From the NCBI RefSeq assembly GCF_037975245.1, contig NC_092562.1:2327001-2391000 (forward strand): a stretch of 64,000 nucleotides of DNA, read 5' to 3'. The stretch's first letter is position 1. Each line of letters opens with the position of its first letter. The stretch comes from Apostichopus japonicus. Taxonomy: Eukaryota; Echinodermata; Holothuroidea; Aspidochirotida; Stichopodidae. This document shows positions 25,401-43,169 of this stretch, piece after piece. The position numbers and the translations under genes were made by a program. Under the pieces are notes generated by a model. The model ran no database searches. It had not been told where the DNA came from and was given only the letters and a program-made list of their open reading frames with translations.

Positions 25401-25575
25401 GGTGGTGTTTTTTGAACGTTACCATCTCTTCATATGGAGTGTCTTCTCACCCAAGTTACTGTATGAAGGGAGTCACTTATTGGTTGTAACGTTCGTTTTA
25501 TTGTTTCTTCAATTCGATGTCATCTTTGTGCAATATTTTAGATACTCCCGCAAGGGATCACCAAAAAACATTTAA
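13412..25575 (+). CDS. PIGO: GPI ethanolamine phosphate transferase 3 (999 aa)
   Basis: Twelve exons: 13412-13858, 14929-15138, 15816-16001, 16174-16315, 16990-17205, 17756-17970, 18360-18656, 19879-20186, 20947-21129, 22878-23256, 24394-24560, 25326-25575. Phases agree throughout and the join is 3000 nt including TAA. The family transfers ethanolamine phosphate from phosphatidylethanolamine to the third mannose of the GPI precursor at the ER, with PIGF as partner. Seen here: an N-terminal membrane anchor (about 7-28); an alkaline-phosphatase-fold lumenal domain with LIDALRED (D103), the PPTVTM block with nucleophile Thr142 or Thr144, LDHIGH (D248, H249, H252) and GDHGM (D296, H297) metal ligands; then many hydrophobic spans to the C-terminus. 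Human PIGO is about 1089 aa. ATG 13412 directly precedes the signal anchor and follows an acceptor-like CCCCCCAG. An acidic insert (DEDEMYEDADD) lies in exon 10. All catalytic residues appear intact. Confidence 0.92.
15199..15715. repeat. Diverged tandem repeat in PIGO intron 2
   Basis: A unit of about 155 bp is present at roughly 15199 and 15352, with partial copies near 15495 and 15660. The shared core is GACCTTCTGCTGCTTAATGA, preceded by a TTTTATGAAATCAAGA block. It is non-coding. Confidence 0.75.
16400..16524 (-). repeat. GAAGAAGATCC short interspersed element, copy 1
   Basis: On the minus strand it reads CTCTGAAGAAGATCCTGCTA then GAATCGAAAC, followed by a tail homologous to 19786-19862 (GCAGTTTGGTAACAATTTT). 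It lies in PIGO intron 4. See the finding on its hammerhead-like core. Confidence 0.65.
16530..16885. repeat. GATAGTGATA-rich minisatellite in PIGO intron 4
   Basis: Imperfect tandem copies of roughly 110 bp are built from GATAGTGATA with GGGACATGTGTCTTGATAG blocks at 16730 and 16847. The apparent reading frames on both strands are by-products. Confidence 0.8.
18896..18985 (+). pseudogene. Decayed duplicate of the 3' end of PIGO exon 7
   Basis: About 90 coding bases and the following intron start match the end of exon 7 (18563-18680): it still reads SVRAVNLAVLCAG and then a LLLGYLLRKP segment. In the true exon the donor is CAT then GTAAGT; in the duplicate the aligned position reads CTAAGT, so the GT donor is lost. 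No clean acceptor with the right phase precedes it. I conclude it is not spliced into PIGO. Confidence 0.75.
19700..19862 (+). repeat. GAAGAAGATCC short interspersed element, copy 2
   Basis: Carries AGCCTTTGAAGAAGATCC, then the hairpin complement AGGATC and GAAACGTCAGGCC. A tail with TTACACATTCTCTTACACAG and a CAGTTTGCTAACAGTTTTAT end follows. It lies in PIGO intron 7, ending shortly before exon 8. Confidence 0.7.
21787..22100. repeat. 161-bp tandem duplication in PIGO intron 9
   Basis: Two almost identical units start at about 21789 and 21950 (AAATGTAATGTCTGTTATAT). They differ at only a few positions, indicating a recent event. Non-coding. Confidence 0.9.
24120..24210 (-). repeat. tRNA-derived SINE head
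   Basis: Minus strand: A-box-like TGGCCAGTGGATAAAAAGG and a B-box GGGTTCGATCCCC. The spacing between boxes is longer than in a tRNA and no cloverleaf is obvious. It lies in PIGO intron 10. Confidence 0.6.
24245..24352. repeat. 21-bp minisatellite in PIGO intron 10
   Basis: Five to six copies of CTCAAAGATTTTAATGGCTC-like units, 21 bp each. Because 21 is a multiple of three, both strands show open repeat peptides that are not genes. Confidence 0.9.
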
Positions 25576-27928
25576 TGTATAATAGTAGACTATTATTATG
25601 TAACAGAAATCCTAGGTATATAATACTCAATTCAATTTTTTTTTTACTATTCTAGATCAAATTAAAAAACAACTTTTTTTTAAAACTATAATTCTGTAGC
25701 CAAATGACCAGATTACTTTGAGAGACAAGCATTAATATGATAGGATTTAACAAAATTGAAACTTCTTATTTTGGGATTTGAAGAAATTGAAATTAAGAAG
25801 GCCTCAGATACTCTCATTTGAGGGGTTTGTGGTTACAGAGGAAATAATAACTGGTTTAATACCAGTTTCATAACAGTATCTCTAGTATCAGCAATTTCAC
25901 AAAAATTGCTTGAGCAATGTTCTGTATTATGTCTATGAGGCTTTTTTTTTTCTCTCTACACGACAAACAGGCACATGAGCCTCAAAGTCGACCTTAGTAC
26001 TTAAATAGAATGATGGCTTTTGCCCTGATTTTCTTTATTCAAAGCATGTTCGTTAGGGAACTCTAATTGTGGCAATGATTAATGAAGATAAGTACTAATA
26101 ATTGTTTTGAAAAGGCAGCAGAATATGTCAACACATATGTTATATTATATTAATGCACCATACTAGCAAAGTAAATTTGTTTCAAGATATCGAATGTGGA
26201 AGGATATACAAATTGTTTTGGATGGTAGATTTTAGAAGCTATCCATGAACTAGAGACAAGTCTGAAATGGTGGCGGTGTCCCATTTGCAAGCCGAAAGAA
26301 TTTTTTTTTGTGGTGAGGGAAGGTGGAGGGGGAGGAGGAGGGGGTGGGGGTTTGATGGTAGGGATGGAGAACTACAGAGGCCTATGGCAACAAGTACTAG
26401 TTGTTTAGATGTGTATGTAATAGAACACTATACTTATTGAAAGTAAGTTTATTGTTCAATCCAACTTCTGAAAGTGGTGTTATACCGCTAAGGTTTGACA
26501 AAACTGACCATTGAATGGTAAACAACAACAATGTTGATATTAAAATTTGTGAGAGAAAAACAAAGGTCATTTCGTTTTCGATAATCTGTGGAAATGGAAA
26601 CCTGTCTCATTTTAGTTGAAATACACAGAGTTTATTGCTCACCTAAATTGGTGGCCAGGTTGTTCATTTATTTATTAATTAATTAATTATTAATCAAAAA
26701 TTATAATTAATTTTGTTTGATATTAATCAACAGAAAGTATGAAGATATCATGAATTCGGTAATAGCAAGCTATAAATAACTTCTTATCAACATTTCCTAC
26801 CTTTTTGTGTTTGTTTGTTTTTTGTTTGTTTGTTTGCCAATGAAATGCAGTGTAATTTAAATCAACAAGGGAAGACTATCTAGGAAAGTTTTAATTGTTG
26901 TGTTTAAAGGCATTGAAGACTCGCCCCAAACCGTGTGCCGTAAAATTTGAAGACTGGGTCTGAAAACAGAGTTTAAAATAACCGAACTTGTCTCGTTCGA
27001 AACTTTCCCCCTACTTGAATTCTTTGAGTGCGATACAAGAGGAACAAGAAAACAGCATAGAAATAGCAAATTACAATAACACCATAAAGGATGACGCTAA
27101 AACTTACTACAACTTTTGACGCTAAAACTTACTAAAACTTCATGTTTTTGTTTTGATTGTATTTCTCTCGAAAGATCAACTAGACCACAGTTGGTACAAT
27201 TCATACATCATATGCTGAGTAGTCCCGAATGTTAGCGAAACGTGGCCGGATATATTATCAATTATACAAAAGCATATTAAGCTTACTTTTCGAACCACAT
27301 ATATACAGATATCTTGTTGTATGGTCTGAACTTCATATAGACTAAACGAAATGGAGAATGGTAACTTGTAAAGTTCTTAATACACAATAATTATGTACGA
27401 TCAGTACTCCCTGTGAGTTTATCCATAACTTAAAAATTCGACTACTTGTCGATTTCTTTTCTTCGTTTCAGATCTTTTTTCATCTTACAATTTTAAATGC
27501 TTATTGCAAAAGTTGAAATAATTTTGTGTTAACTAGTATTTTATTCGAATGTTAATATTAATTATGCCATAGCTTGCAAGTAAAAGTAATTGTGCCGAGC
27601 ACTATATTTGTGGGAAACAAACTTTATATTTGTGTTTTGCCATAAGCGGCGATAGCTCGATCATTTGAAAGAGCTTAAGTCCCGTAATTTCGGATCGAAG
27701 AAGTATATCCAATGAATGCATAAATATTTAGGAATTGCTTTTTAACCGAACGCGTTAGAGAAGCACCCCAAGCGTTTCATATATTTGCAATGATTATCTA
27801 CTATCATATCTTTTGAAGCAGGGCATATTAACAATATCTTTCAACTAAATTCGTCCTTGAAGTGATTTTTTTCCAGATATATAGCGGACGGATAATCTTA
27901 GATGTTAAGAAAATTAGATCCAACGAGG
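25576..27928. other. Intergenic region downstream of PIGO
   Basis: Contains the PIGO 3' UTR, but I cannot fix the polyadenylation site. A G-rich tract is at 26310-26350 and a TTTG-repeat at 26810-26835. No gene is supported. Confidence 0.45.
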
Positions 27929-28380
27929 GTGGCACACTCCTATAAGAGTCTATATCAATCCGCCCGGATGTTCTCCTATCTCAGGAAAAGTGCCAAAATG
28001 CAGTAGGAAACATCTCTTTTGATAATGTATGAGTCAGGATCTAGTTGTTTGTGGCTTGGATGTTGAAGAGCATGAATGGAAGTACATGTGGTGCAAAATT
28101 TGGTAAATTGAAGCAATTTTAGACCCCTTTGGCCTCCCAGAAGCAGCGTACGAAAATTGTTGACTTATACTGAGTGAAGAGGGTCTGTTTACAAGTGACA
28201 AAACTTCAGGCTCTAATAGCAAAAAAATCTACATGGTCATGATACAAAAATTGATAGTGCCAATGAATGGCCCAACTCGTCAGCTAGCCAGTGATAGCTA
28301 GTGTTTAGCTATATCTAGACTTAGATACCACATTACTTTTGTCATTTAGTATGTAAGTCAATGGGGCTTTTAATAGGTGT
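27929..28380 (-). repeat. Dispersed repeat family, copy 3 (inverted)
   Basis: The reverse complement matches 5495-5960 and 11970-12376. On the plus strand it begins GGTGGCACACTCCTATAAGA and ends at the ATGTAAGTCAATGGGGCTTT region. Confidence 0.7.
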
Positions 28381-29874
28381 ATGCCACCCGAGAGACTGGC
28401 AAAGGACTGTATTTGATTGATATCATGTTCCGCATCCCGTATCGTATTTATTGTCCCTATATAATTACGGGGTGACTATTAGTTTACAGCCTCATTTGGC
28501 TCGCACATTGACGCCACTCGTTGAGAAAGCAACCTGCAAAATATTCTACTCCGGAAAATATATGCAACTGAACAGACCAATCTTGATGTCGTGAAATGTT
28601 AACATGTAAGACATTGAAATGAGCCTACCAGCTTCTTTCGTCCAAGGTTTAACGTTTCCTATATTGAAATATTATAACCTTCAAACTAAAGACATTATCT
28701 CCAGGCGGTCTTTCGTACACAAACGATGTATTAGTTTTCGGATAAACAGGTGGTCGTTTCATAGACGGAACACAACGCGCAGTAAGATGCACAAATAACG
28801 ATTTTTTTTTAGGAATGCCTTGTTTCATTTCTTGCTTTTTATATTAGGTACAGGGAAAAACTGTGTTTTTGAGTTATGCAAACACTACGTAGACTGCAAA
28901 GTACATCTTCTTTCGTAATATTAATCTAGGCAAAGAGGAGTTACTCATAGTATGAATGTGCGTTCTCATAAATGGTACTTAAATGCACCGCAAGTCTTTT
29001 GAAGGGACTGTTTGCTAACATTATACCTGTGAAGGTTCTATGTCAATCCAATGTTTCCTATTGGAGTCATAGCACACGCACAAAACAACTATTTTCACTA
29101 AATTTGAGCAATGAACTCTAACCTTTGCTCTTTGGTAGTTTGGTTGCAGGTGTTAGCCGGACATAAGGATTCACCCTTTAGGAGGAGTTTCTGGGGGGAA
29201 AAATGCGCTAAAAACAAACATGTGACCTTTAAAAACATCACCTTTGACCTCGATTCCCATGAAATCCACATATTTTGATAGTAGGCTACTTGACATTTCC
29301 ATTATATATGTGAAGGTTTCATGTCAATTTAATATTTCCCCCTTTCAATTATAGCAAAAAGAATACCGTTTTTACTAAATTTGACCTTTGGTTCAAGGGG
29401 CCCGTAAGACACAAGTGTTTACCCTGGGTACCTCCCCACCGAGTTTGAAGACAATCGGCCCATCCGCCTAGGAGGAGCTTTTGACACAAAATTGGACACA
29501 CAGAATGGCACATACACGCGGGTACGTTTTTGACCCCTCCCTCCGCCATGGACCTCCGGTCACCCTGGGGTACCTCACCTTCGGAGTAGCTGCTCTGAAA
29601 ACTTAACCATTATTATGGCAACTGTTGCTATAGCAACTGAGATATTTGTATATTGCCCAACTTGCAAAGGAACTACATTATCTCATCCTCCCTATGGGAC
29701 GATGAAATAAAAATATATAAAGCTGGAATTTTGATTAATATTTGCTTTGTTTTACTACACCGTAAGTCTCTATTATTTGCAAATCTCGGTTCCTTAACTT
29801 GAAACGATATCAGACTAGTGTAACAGGAATAATTAAAAACAAAACACATTGAGTTTATAAGATGACTTTACAAA
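28381..29874. other. Intergenic region with a diverged tandem repeat
   Basis: A unit containing GTGAAGGTTCTATGTCAAT then ACTAAATTTGA appears at about 29030-29110 and again, diverged, at about 29305-29390. No gene is supported. The minus-strand polyadenylation signal candidate for the PHF24-like gene borders it at 29875. Confidence 0.5.
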
Positions 29875-29880
29875 TTTATT
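29875..29880 (-). terminator. Candidate polyadenylation signal of PHF24-like gene
   Basis: AATAAA on the minus strand, about 865 bases beyond the stop codon. It is the first convincing hexamer I noticed downstream, but I have no transcript evidence. Confidence 0.35.
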
Positions 29881-30743
29881 GATTGATGTGATAGTCACAC
29901 GTGACTTCCTTCATACGAATTAAACACCCTCCCCTCCCATCCCCCTTATGTTCCTGAGGAAGAAGAAATAAGAGCCCATTTCTTAACCTATAGAGACAAT
30001 ATCTCTCTTCTCGTGATAGCAAAATTCAATTTCACAGGAAAATATGCTTTTCGTATAGAGTATATAACTCGATACTGACGGGAAAAGAGAAAGTGGTGTG
30101 GAGGTTTGAGTTAAACGAGATATAAATGTATACATCACGTGATTTGGTTAGAAGAATGTGACGATCCTTTGGAAGAAGAATGTTGTCCTTCATTCTTCTA
30201 ACAGGCCTTCACAGAATACCGAGTCCCTCAGTAATCACAGAATGACACTTTTAAATCTACACAAGCCAATGTGACACTAATGCCCAAAATTATTGTTGAC
30301 TTGAGTCCAATAATACACTTCGACTGCTTTATAAACGAGGGGGGGGGGGGGGGCAGACAACTATTTGGTTGTGTGTCATCATGTAAGGTCAAAGGTCGAT
30401 AGATAATGTCGTATCGTGACAGTGTTGGGTCATCATGTGAGGTCAAAGGTCGATAGATAACTGTTGTATCATCATGTGAGGTCAAAGGTCGATAGATAGT
30501 GTCTTATCGTGGCAGTGTTGTATCATCATGTGAGGTCAAAGGTCGATAGATAGTGTCTTATGGTGACAGTGTTGTATCATCATATGAGGTCAAAGGTCGA
30601 TAGACAACTGTCGTATCGTGACAGTATTGGGTCATCATATGAGGTCAAAGGTCGATAGATAACTGTCGTATCGTGACAGTGTTGGGTCATCATGTGAGGT
30701 CAAAGGTCGATAGATAGTGTCTTATCGTGACAGTGTTGGGTCA

Positions 30744-35975
<5,232 letters not shown>

Positions 35976-36512
35976 CTTTGTACTCCAAGCGCAGTGTTTC
36001 TTTCACACAGATTATCAGCACCAACTGACTCTCGTATACCGTGTATGTATAGGCTAATATGGCTTAGGCACAACACATACGAACATACTCATAACATATT
36101 AGGAATCAAATTGAAAGATTTTTTTTTCATTATTACAATCCTCTGAGTTCAAAGAACACAACGCGCAAGTGGCGCGTACTGTTGTTTGAACCGATTCACG
36201 CAAATATGTACCAAGTTCGTGACAAATATTTTGTACAGCGCGCCAGAGATGTTAGATTGATGACTCTTTATACTTCTTACACATTACATATCAGCCAGTA
36301 CAGTAAACGCGCGCGCATGCATACGTACGTTGTTGCCAATTTTTCTTTGTAACGCGTTCGTATTCGTATTCGTTTCGTGAAACTACTCTGCCGTATTTCT
36401 AAGATGGCGACCAAAACTATTTTCTCTCGTATTAAAGGAAAGAAACCATATAAGAGTATAGCATAAAGCAGGTACTTTATAATGGACAGGTTTCTAAGAC
36501 CTTCGGAGTGGT
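35976..36512. promoter_or_regulatory. Candidate promoter region, possibly bidirectional
   Basis: The PHF24-like start codon faces left at 35975. To the right, the stretch 36290-36420 is relatively CpG-rich (CGCGCGCGCATGCAT, ACGCGTTCG). ATG at 36482 then reads MDRFLRPSEW and meets a strong donor GTAAGT at 36511, with a short upstream frame from 36403. This could be the first exon of a divergent transcript, but no following exon was found. Confidence 0.25.
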
Positions 36513-39500
36513 AAGTATATATCTCCGGACCGTGATGACTTAGTTTCAGCAGGTATCAGAGATAGGCCTATGGTATATGATCGCGCGAAAAAGTCAATGG
36601 TTTCTCACTGACGCTGAGGTGGAAACTTAACAAACGTATTGTAACGTATTGTGTCTTATTTATTGGTTTCCTAGTATTTACCATTGAAGGTGCAATTTTT
36701 CGTCTATAGGGCCCCATTGGAAATGGGCCGACGTTCTGTCAGCCTAATGGGTTTAGCTCCTGTTACTCTTTTTGTTCTTTTCAATTCCGTCCTATTTGTC
36801 TATTATGTCTTTGTAATATTTTTGTATTTTGAACAATCTGAGTGCGAATAAAATAAAATCAAGCATGCCTTATACCATGGCTGAACAAAACCATAGATCA
36901 CTAAGATCATTGACAGACTCTAGTTTGTGATATGCCTCGTATATGAGAGCGCTTATACGTTTTAACTCTAGCCAATGTCTTTAAAATGTGTCCCGCGAGT
37001 TACTCATATAGGGAAAGAATGGGGGGGGGGGAGGCTGCATTTTTTATATACAGTCTATACCACGTTTACTCTACGACATACATTAATCTCCACTAACAAT
37101 TCGTCGATTTGCATTAATTAAAAAAAAAATCCATCTTTCAGTGTTTTACAACAGAGGGTTTAATCTGAAGAGGGCAAAAATAAGTTAATTCAAATAATCA
37201 AGATGAATTCTATAGGTGAGAATAAAAGAGAAGCAATGGATATAAGTTTAGAAATAATCATCATTGGTTAGAGGTAATGGCTCTGGACTTTCATAAGACA
37301 TCTGGCGGTTTTGCACAACTGTACATGTGATGTCACCAGCTGACAACCAAACGAGAACTTAGTTAGCTAATAGTTAATATTGCAACCGTTATCACCCAAG
37401 CAACGATAATTATCTTGTTAGACAAATTAATCATATATGTCAAGAGGGTTAATTGGATAAACAAGCAGGTGAGGTATATTGACCATATGCTGGCAAGTAC
37501 AAAGGTCTGGATTGTTTGTACTTGTGGTTGTTTTGCTATAACAATTAATCGGATTAGTGTGTTTAATTAAAGGTTATTACACTTTCTTTGCGACATTCCA
37601 TTGGATGACTCACATAGTTTGAATGCATGTTAATACTCTGGTCTTTAATAACCGTATCCAAATAAACTCTTCAATTTGTCAATTTACTGTACGATAACAT
37701 CGACCCAGATGTTGCCATGAAAAAACATGCACGCAACCGCTTGTATGATTCCAATATCGAGAATCAATGAGAACGTCCCACATGTATTATTTACTTAAAG
37801 CTAACATGATTTTTGGCGAAAGAAAATGGGCACCAGGAAGAGGCTTAAGAGCCGATTCGTTTCCGAAGCTTTACATACTAATCCGGGTAATGTAAAAATC
37901 AGACGATAAGTTAAAAATGTTGATATCGTTCATTGGAATATCTGCACCAGGTCGCGATAGTTGATCAAACACAACACAAAGCCATAGCAGTACAAAAATT
38001 TCAGTTATCACTAGTGTAAAAAAAAATCAACGATAATATGTTTTCTATAGAGAGCTTAGAAACCCCCAAAATACAAATGGTTCAGTCCTAAAAGTATTCC
38101 GTTTGTAAAATATCTCATATTTAGCTGGAAGGGGTAATAACAATGCTGTATACGCCTAGCTGGAATTATGGATTAGAAACTAAAAATCATAAACGATGCT
38201 CCAGTGTTTGCTAGAATAATATCGAAATGACCACCGGCGAATATTGAGACAGCACATATACTTCTGATACGTTAGACATTTAACTGTCTCTTATATCAAT
38301 GTTATATAATTGTGACAGTCGGCGATGAAAAACGGGGACGGGGGCTGGGCCTGGATCAATCTGTTTTAGTTTTCGTACGGATGCTCTATCTTGGGTTTTC
38401 AGAGAGTCCCTAACAATTCTCTGATCAAACAGTTACACTTGTCGGACAGACATCCTTTGCAATTCTCTTTTAAGTATGTGATTGATTGTCGAAGGTATCT
38501 TAACGTTCCACTTGACACCAACGATAAATTTCTTTGGCGCTCCCTTTTTATTGATGGAATGGTGGAAGTCCAGCCGACACCTTCCGAGTAAGGTTGTTTG
38601 TTCTTCGTTATTGTAACGAATCAAGGCGACATGCTTTCATTCACTATATACACTGTGTATATACTGGAACGTATAGTATTGTCTGAGTAAATTGCTAGCC
38701 TTTTGTTTGCATAAGATACCATCAAACCGTGCGTGGGATTCAACTTTGATCAAAGTACACATAGGCGAATTGACTGTTAACTAAAAATCATTGTCATAGG
38801 CGATGAATCCAAGTATTTACATCGTACAGTCTCCCAGGAGTAACATGTGAGTAGAATCCTGTTCACACCTGCATGACTTGTATATCAGCCTATACATTTG
38901 TTTTCATTCCGAGAGAAATTTCCATTTCATTTCGAGAGTCTGTCTGGAAGTACAGGGAAGTTCAAGGTAGGTGATCCATCCTTTCGTAGCTTAACGTTTT
39001 TTTTCTTCTCCAAAACGCAGGCTAGCTATAATGTGAATCATAAAACTAACCTTATTACACTTGAGATGTATATAATGATACATACAATCATATGCGTAGT
39101 CCTACCCTATTAAACCAAAATGAAAACAGTAATAGACTACATTTTGTAGGCGTAGCCATACTCAATTCATATATACCAGGTCTTAAGTTTAGAATCAACG
39201 TTTCAAAATAATGCGGGTATTATAGATTCTATATAGAAAGTAGATACTAAATTTTCCACATCGATTCAGTGTATAGAAGATGCATATACCAGTACGAGTA
39301 CGGAGATTGCTGTGTTTATAATACATGCTATGGTTTAGTAGCGAAGAACGGTTAGAACTTAAAACAAAAAGTAGGGACTCTGCCGCAGCAGCTAAAGGAA
39401 GGATGTTATCCATGTATACGGGCATACCCAACAAAAACCGTTACTGTGATTTTATGATTCTCTGGAGTATACACGCTAAGATAGTCAATGGAATCTACAC

Positions 39501-40389
39501 GACTCATTCAGTATAGGCTTACAAATGTGCATAGTTTATATGCACACATTGCCTCATCGTACGACTGTTGTATGTTATTAGTGACACATAACGCATTCAC
39601 CGTGTAAATAGAGCTGCTATCCACCTTACAGGTAATTGGTTCATTAATGTTTCATTTCTGGAAGTAATGGCATAGCAATTATCCATTTATCCATTACCGA
39701 ATTCTGTACCTCCGCCAAGTTAGAGGTTTTGACCACCTTCACATGTATATAGATTCGTTAGACTATTGGCTTCTTATGTGCATGTGCTAAATATTTCGTG
39801 ATTTATAATTCAAAATGAGGACGGTAGCCTAGAGAAAAGTAGTAGTCACATACATGAGTAAAATTTGGAATTTCACATCTCTGCTTTTCAGTTTGCACGT
39901 ATATGTGCACACATCTAGAAAAGTATCGTACACAATCAAATAAGCACAGGCCTAACCGTAAATTATTTTCAGATACTAAGCAGTGGTAAATTAAACTATA
40001 GCATTTCTTACATGAGTGGAAAAAATGTTTTACTTAACGGTGGAAGTAAAATGTTTCAAATCATAAATAACGTTGTCTAAAAGTTGTATTCCTTTTCAAG
40101 AGCATATTCATTTTTAACACGGTTGCATAGGTACATTTAATAGCACTCGGGTCCTGAGCTAATTGGTCCATGCTATTGCAAAGATTCGATAGCACGCTTA
40201 AATTTTTTAACAACACTGATACAATTTTGAAGCAAACAAGGACACTGCATTTTAGCAGCTATATAGAAAATTGATGCCTTTAAACCGCGACCGTTGAAAA
40301 TACGCTCGAAGACGTTTTACGAAATAATCTTTGAAAGCAACCAAATATACGTGTGTAAGTGTGAACGCGCAATTAGCTTCGTTATTCAT
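36513..40389. other. Intergenic region without recognised genes
   Basis: Apart from G-rich and T-rich tracts and frames too short to judge (for example 38391-38591), nothing recognisable was seen on either strand. Confidence 0.45.
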
Positions 40390-40975
40390 TTGGTGTAGGC
40401 TGCTGCTGCTGTTTTGCCATAGTCCTCATAGAACCGTCGGCATTCTCTTGTTTGCCTTTGCTCTTGGCACGGTCATTCCTCCATCTGTCCACTTCTTGAT
40501 GTTATCGATCCATCCTGTTTTCCTACGTCCTGGCCTGGCCTTCCCTTCTACTTCTCCTTCTACTGTCATCTGAATTAGGCTATCTGATCGGCGCTTCCAA
40601 TGTCCATACATAGACAGCTTCCTCTTCCTTAACTGGACAAGTAGACCTTCCTCTTCTGAAACTCCTACCCATTGGCGGATCCATGCATTTGTTTTTTCTA
40701 TCTTTCCAGCTGACCTGAAGCATTTTACGCCACACCCACAGCTCAAGTGATTCTATCTTCTTCATGTCATTCTGTTTTAATGCCCAACTTTCTGCACTAT
40801 AGAGGGCTACACTCCACACGAGAGATTTCACCAGCTGTTTCTTCGGTTTCAGGCTGATCTCTTTTGCCTTCCACAATCCAATTAGTTGGCCAGTGGTGGC
40901 ATCCCTTGCAATTGCCAACCTAGTACAAATCTCTGGTGTAGGCACTATCATGCAATCACCTTGTGAAAAGCGTGT
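40390..40975 (-). pseudogene. LINE reverse transcriptase C-terminal remnant
   Basis: On the minus strand two overlapping frames together read like the C-terminus of a non-LTR retrotransposon ORF2: LVWSVALYSAESWALKQND, then ELWVWRKMLQVSWKDR, and, after a frameshift near 40700, RKRKLSMYGHWKRR and a GRRKTGWIDNIKKW block. These are typical post-RT motifs of such elements. The frame is broken and the RT core is missing, so the copy is dead and 5'-truncated. Confidence 0.8.
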
Positions 40976-42730
40976 GCGTTGCCGGCGCGTGTGCAGTTGA
41001 CTGCACGCATTGGTGCTCAAAAGGTACATGCAGTCACGCGTAAAGTCGTAAAGACGAGCGTAAAGTCGCTGGCATCGACGCGTTTACGTTCTCTTCACAA
41101 TAAAGTGTAAACACACGGGTCCGGTACGGGTTGTAAGAATTCCCAGTTGTGAACCACGCGTGGAAGAGTAAGATGGATAACGTCGTGTACATGTGTTGTA
41201 AGATGTATAGGCTATGAGTCATTCAACCTGTGTCATGGGCGCTTAACCGAGTTGCGTTCATTCCATGCACTCGATCTTCGTTCTCGCAAAGTAGCGACAA
41301 ACGCTTTTCCATATCAACACCGAGACTAAGGAGGCGGTTATCATTGATACAACATAATTATTCACTTACTGTAGGGAATGCCAATAATGAAGCGACATCT
41401 AATGTAATACTTCGGGACCTAAGAAAACATGGCTCGTAACTTCCGATTGGACATTTCCCAGTCCCACGGGTCTTGAGGTATAAAGGCCCATGGCCTGTAC
41501 TTTAAATACATTACTTCCCTTTGGCTTTGAGTACAACGTTTCTGTATGCTGGACGAATCTAACAGCAATAGTGTAATAACCGAATTCGCGATCCGCATTA
41601 CAGTCATTGCCGACTCTGCAATCCCACTCCCCCTCACAATTTTGCAAGGTCGGTCAGAGTGACTCCATAGTTTTACCTTTCGGGAAACAAAAATGTTTCA
41701 AAACAATTATAAGAATTAAAGGAAAAACTTCAACACTTCGCAGATGTTGTGGAATTTAGCAATTGCTAAACTGCTGTAAATCTCAAATACAACAAGGTAT
41801 CATCGAATAAAGTATAGTGAAACGATTACACACTTAGTAAGGTTTACAGTATAATAGCAAATTCATTACATCACTTTAAATTTAAAAGTCACTTTAAATT
41901 GAAACGTATAGGCAATCTAATGAAATTATTTTCATAAGACTGTATAAATAAATGTTTCAAAGCTAATATAGGTCAATCTTATAAACAATTATCATCAACA
42001 ATACAATCAATATATTTTTTCTTTGGATTTTTCCTCACTAGAAAAAAAGCTAACAAACTGCAGATACATACAACATTTGATATAACAAGAACATAATCTG
42101 AATTATAGTAGTCATACTGCATTTGCAGATCTGTTTCGTAAATTACGAATACCGTTATAGAAATTATTTGCTCTTCTTAGATATCAACAATTTTCAAGTC
42201 GATGCCAGGCAGATGTAGAGGATAGAGGATGTCGTGGGATGAAAAAAATAAATACTTGATAAAACATAGCCTAGTGAAACAAGTGATAATCTGGACAGGC
42301 ATTTCAACATGACAACTTAAGGTTAAGTTAAATTTTCTTCTTAGGGAGTCATTTCGCGGAAGTAGTACCTCGCACAAATTATCACAATTTTGAATATAAA
42401 TATAAAAACCCTTGAAGAATAAATCTCTAGAGGATTATAGTAGGAATTTGCAGTCGAACTTAGGTAACAGTTTGTAAAGATGGTTGTTTTGTGTTGAAAT
42501 TTCTACTTGATCATAAACGCCGTACCCATACAATGTTTTAATTTTTCATTTCATTTCCACTTATTTGTTTTATTACAGCGTACACATATCGAAGAAATAC
42601 ATACTTGTATCTGATGACGTACATTGCAAATGAAAGTGACGTAAAAACATTTTTAGGCTTGTCTAGTATAGGTTACTCCCGGTATAACACACACACACAT
42701 GCAGTATAGGCTACATCATTTTATCATAAT
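40976..42730. other. Non-coding stretch right of the LINE remnant
   Basis: A CpG-rich patch lies at 40975-41110. A 82-codon minus-strand frame at 41399-41647 begins with a Cys-rich segment but I recognise no family and no splice context. The rest is AT-rich. Confidence 0.4.
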
Positions 42731-42737
42731 GATGCAG

Positions 42738-42900
42738 TCATGTTACAACCGAGGTTAACATGTAGCGTTAGTGTTCAGTCAGTATATGTTATATCCTCGT
42801 CTTGTATGTGTTATAACATATTTTCAATACAAGTAATGACAGATATCTTAATTGAAATTTGCTGTATTTAAATCAAACTGAAATGTGCTGGTAATGATTT
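42738..42900. repeat. Local duplication, copy 1
   Basis: About 165 bases from CCGAGGTTAACATGTA to CAAACTGAAATGTGCTGGT, repeated with changes at 43478-43622. The most conserved block is GATATCTTAATTGAAATTTG. Confidence 0.85.
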
Positions 42901-43169
42901 TGTCAGCCCACTGAGCGCATAACACACATGTAACACACCTAACATAACACAAACATACACACCCACACATGTATAAATCAGGGAGAATGAGAAACACATC
43001 ATCTGTAGACTTTATTCCATCAAAAAACACAACTGGAACAATCAAATTTAGCTTAAATTTCAAAAGTTTGCAAACTTACAAAATATTATATATTGCATTT
43101 TTGTGGAGCATATTTTTTCTTTAAGATTGAGTAAATCACTTATTACAAACAGTTTGTTAATAATAAAAA

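Noticed and set aside
38391-38591. 66-codon frame in the 36-40 kb desert
   Set aside because: No recognised family, no splice signals, and an equally long antisense frame overlaps it.
41399-41647. Cys-containing 82-codon minus-strand frame
   Set aside because: No family recognised and no supporting neighbours; overlapping alternative frame of similar length.
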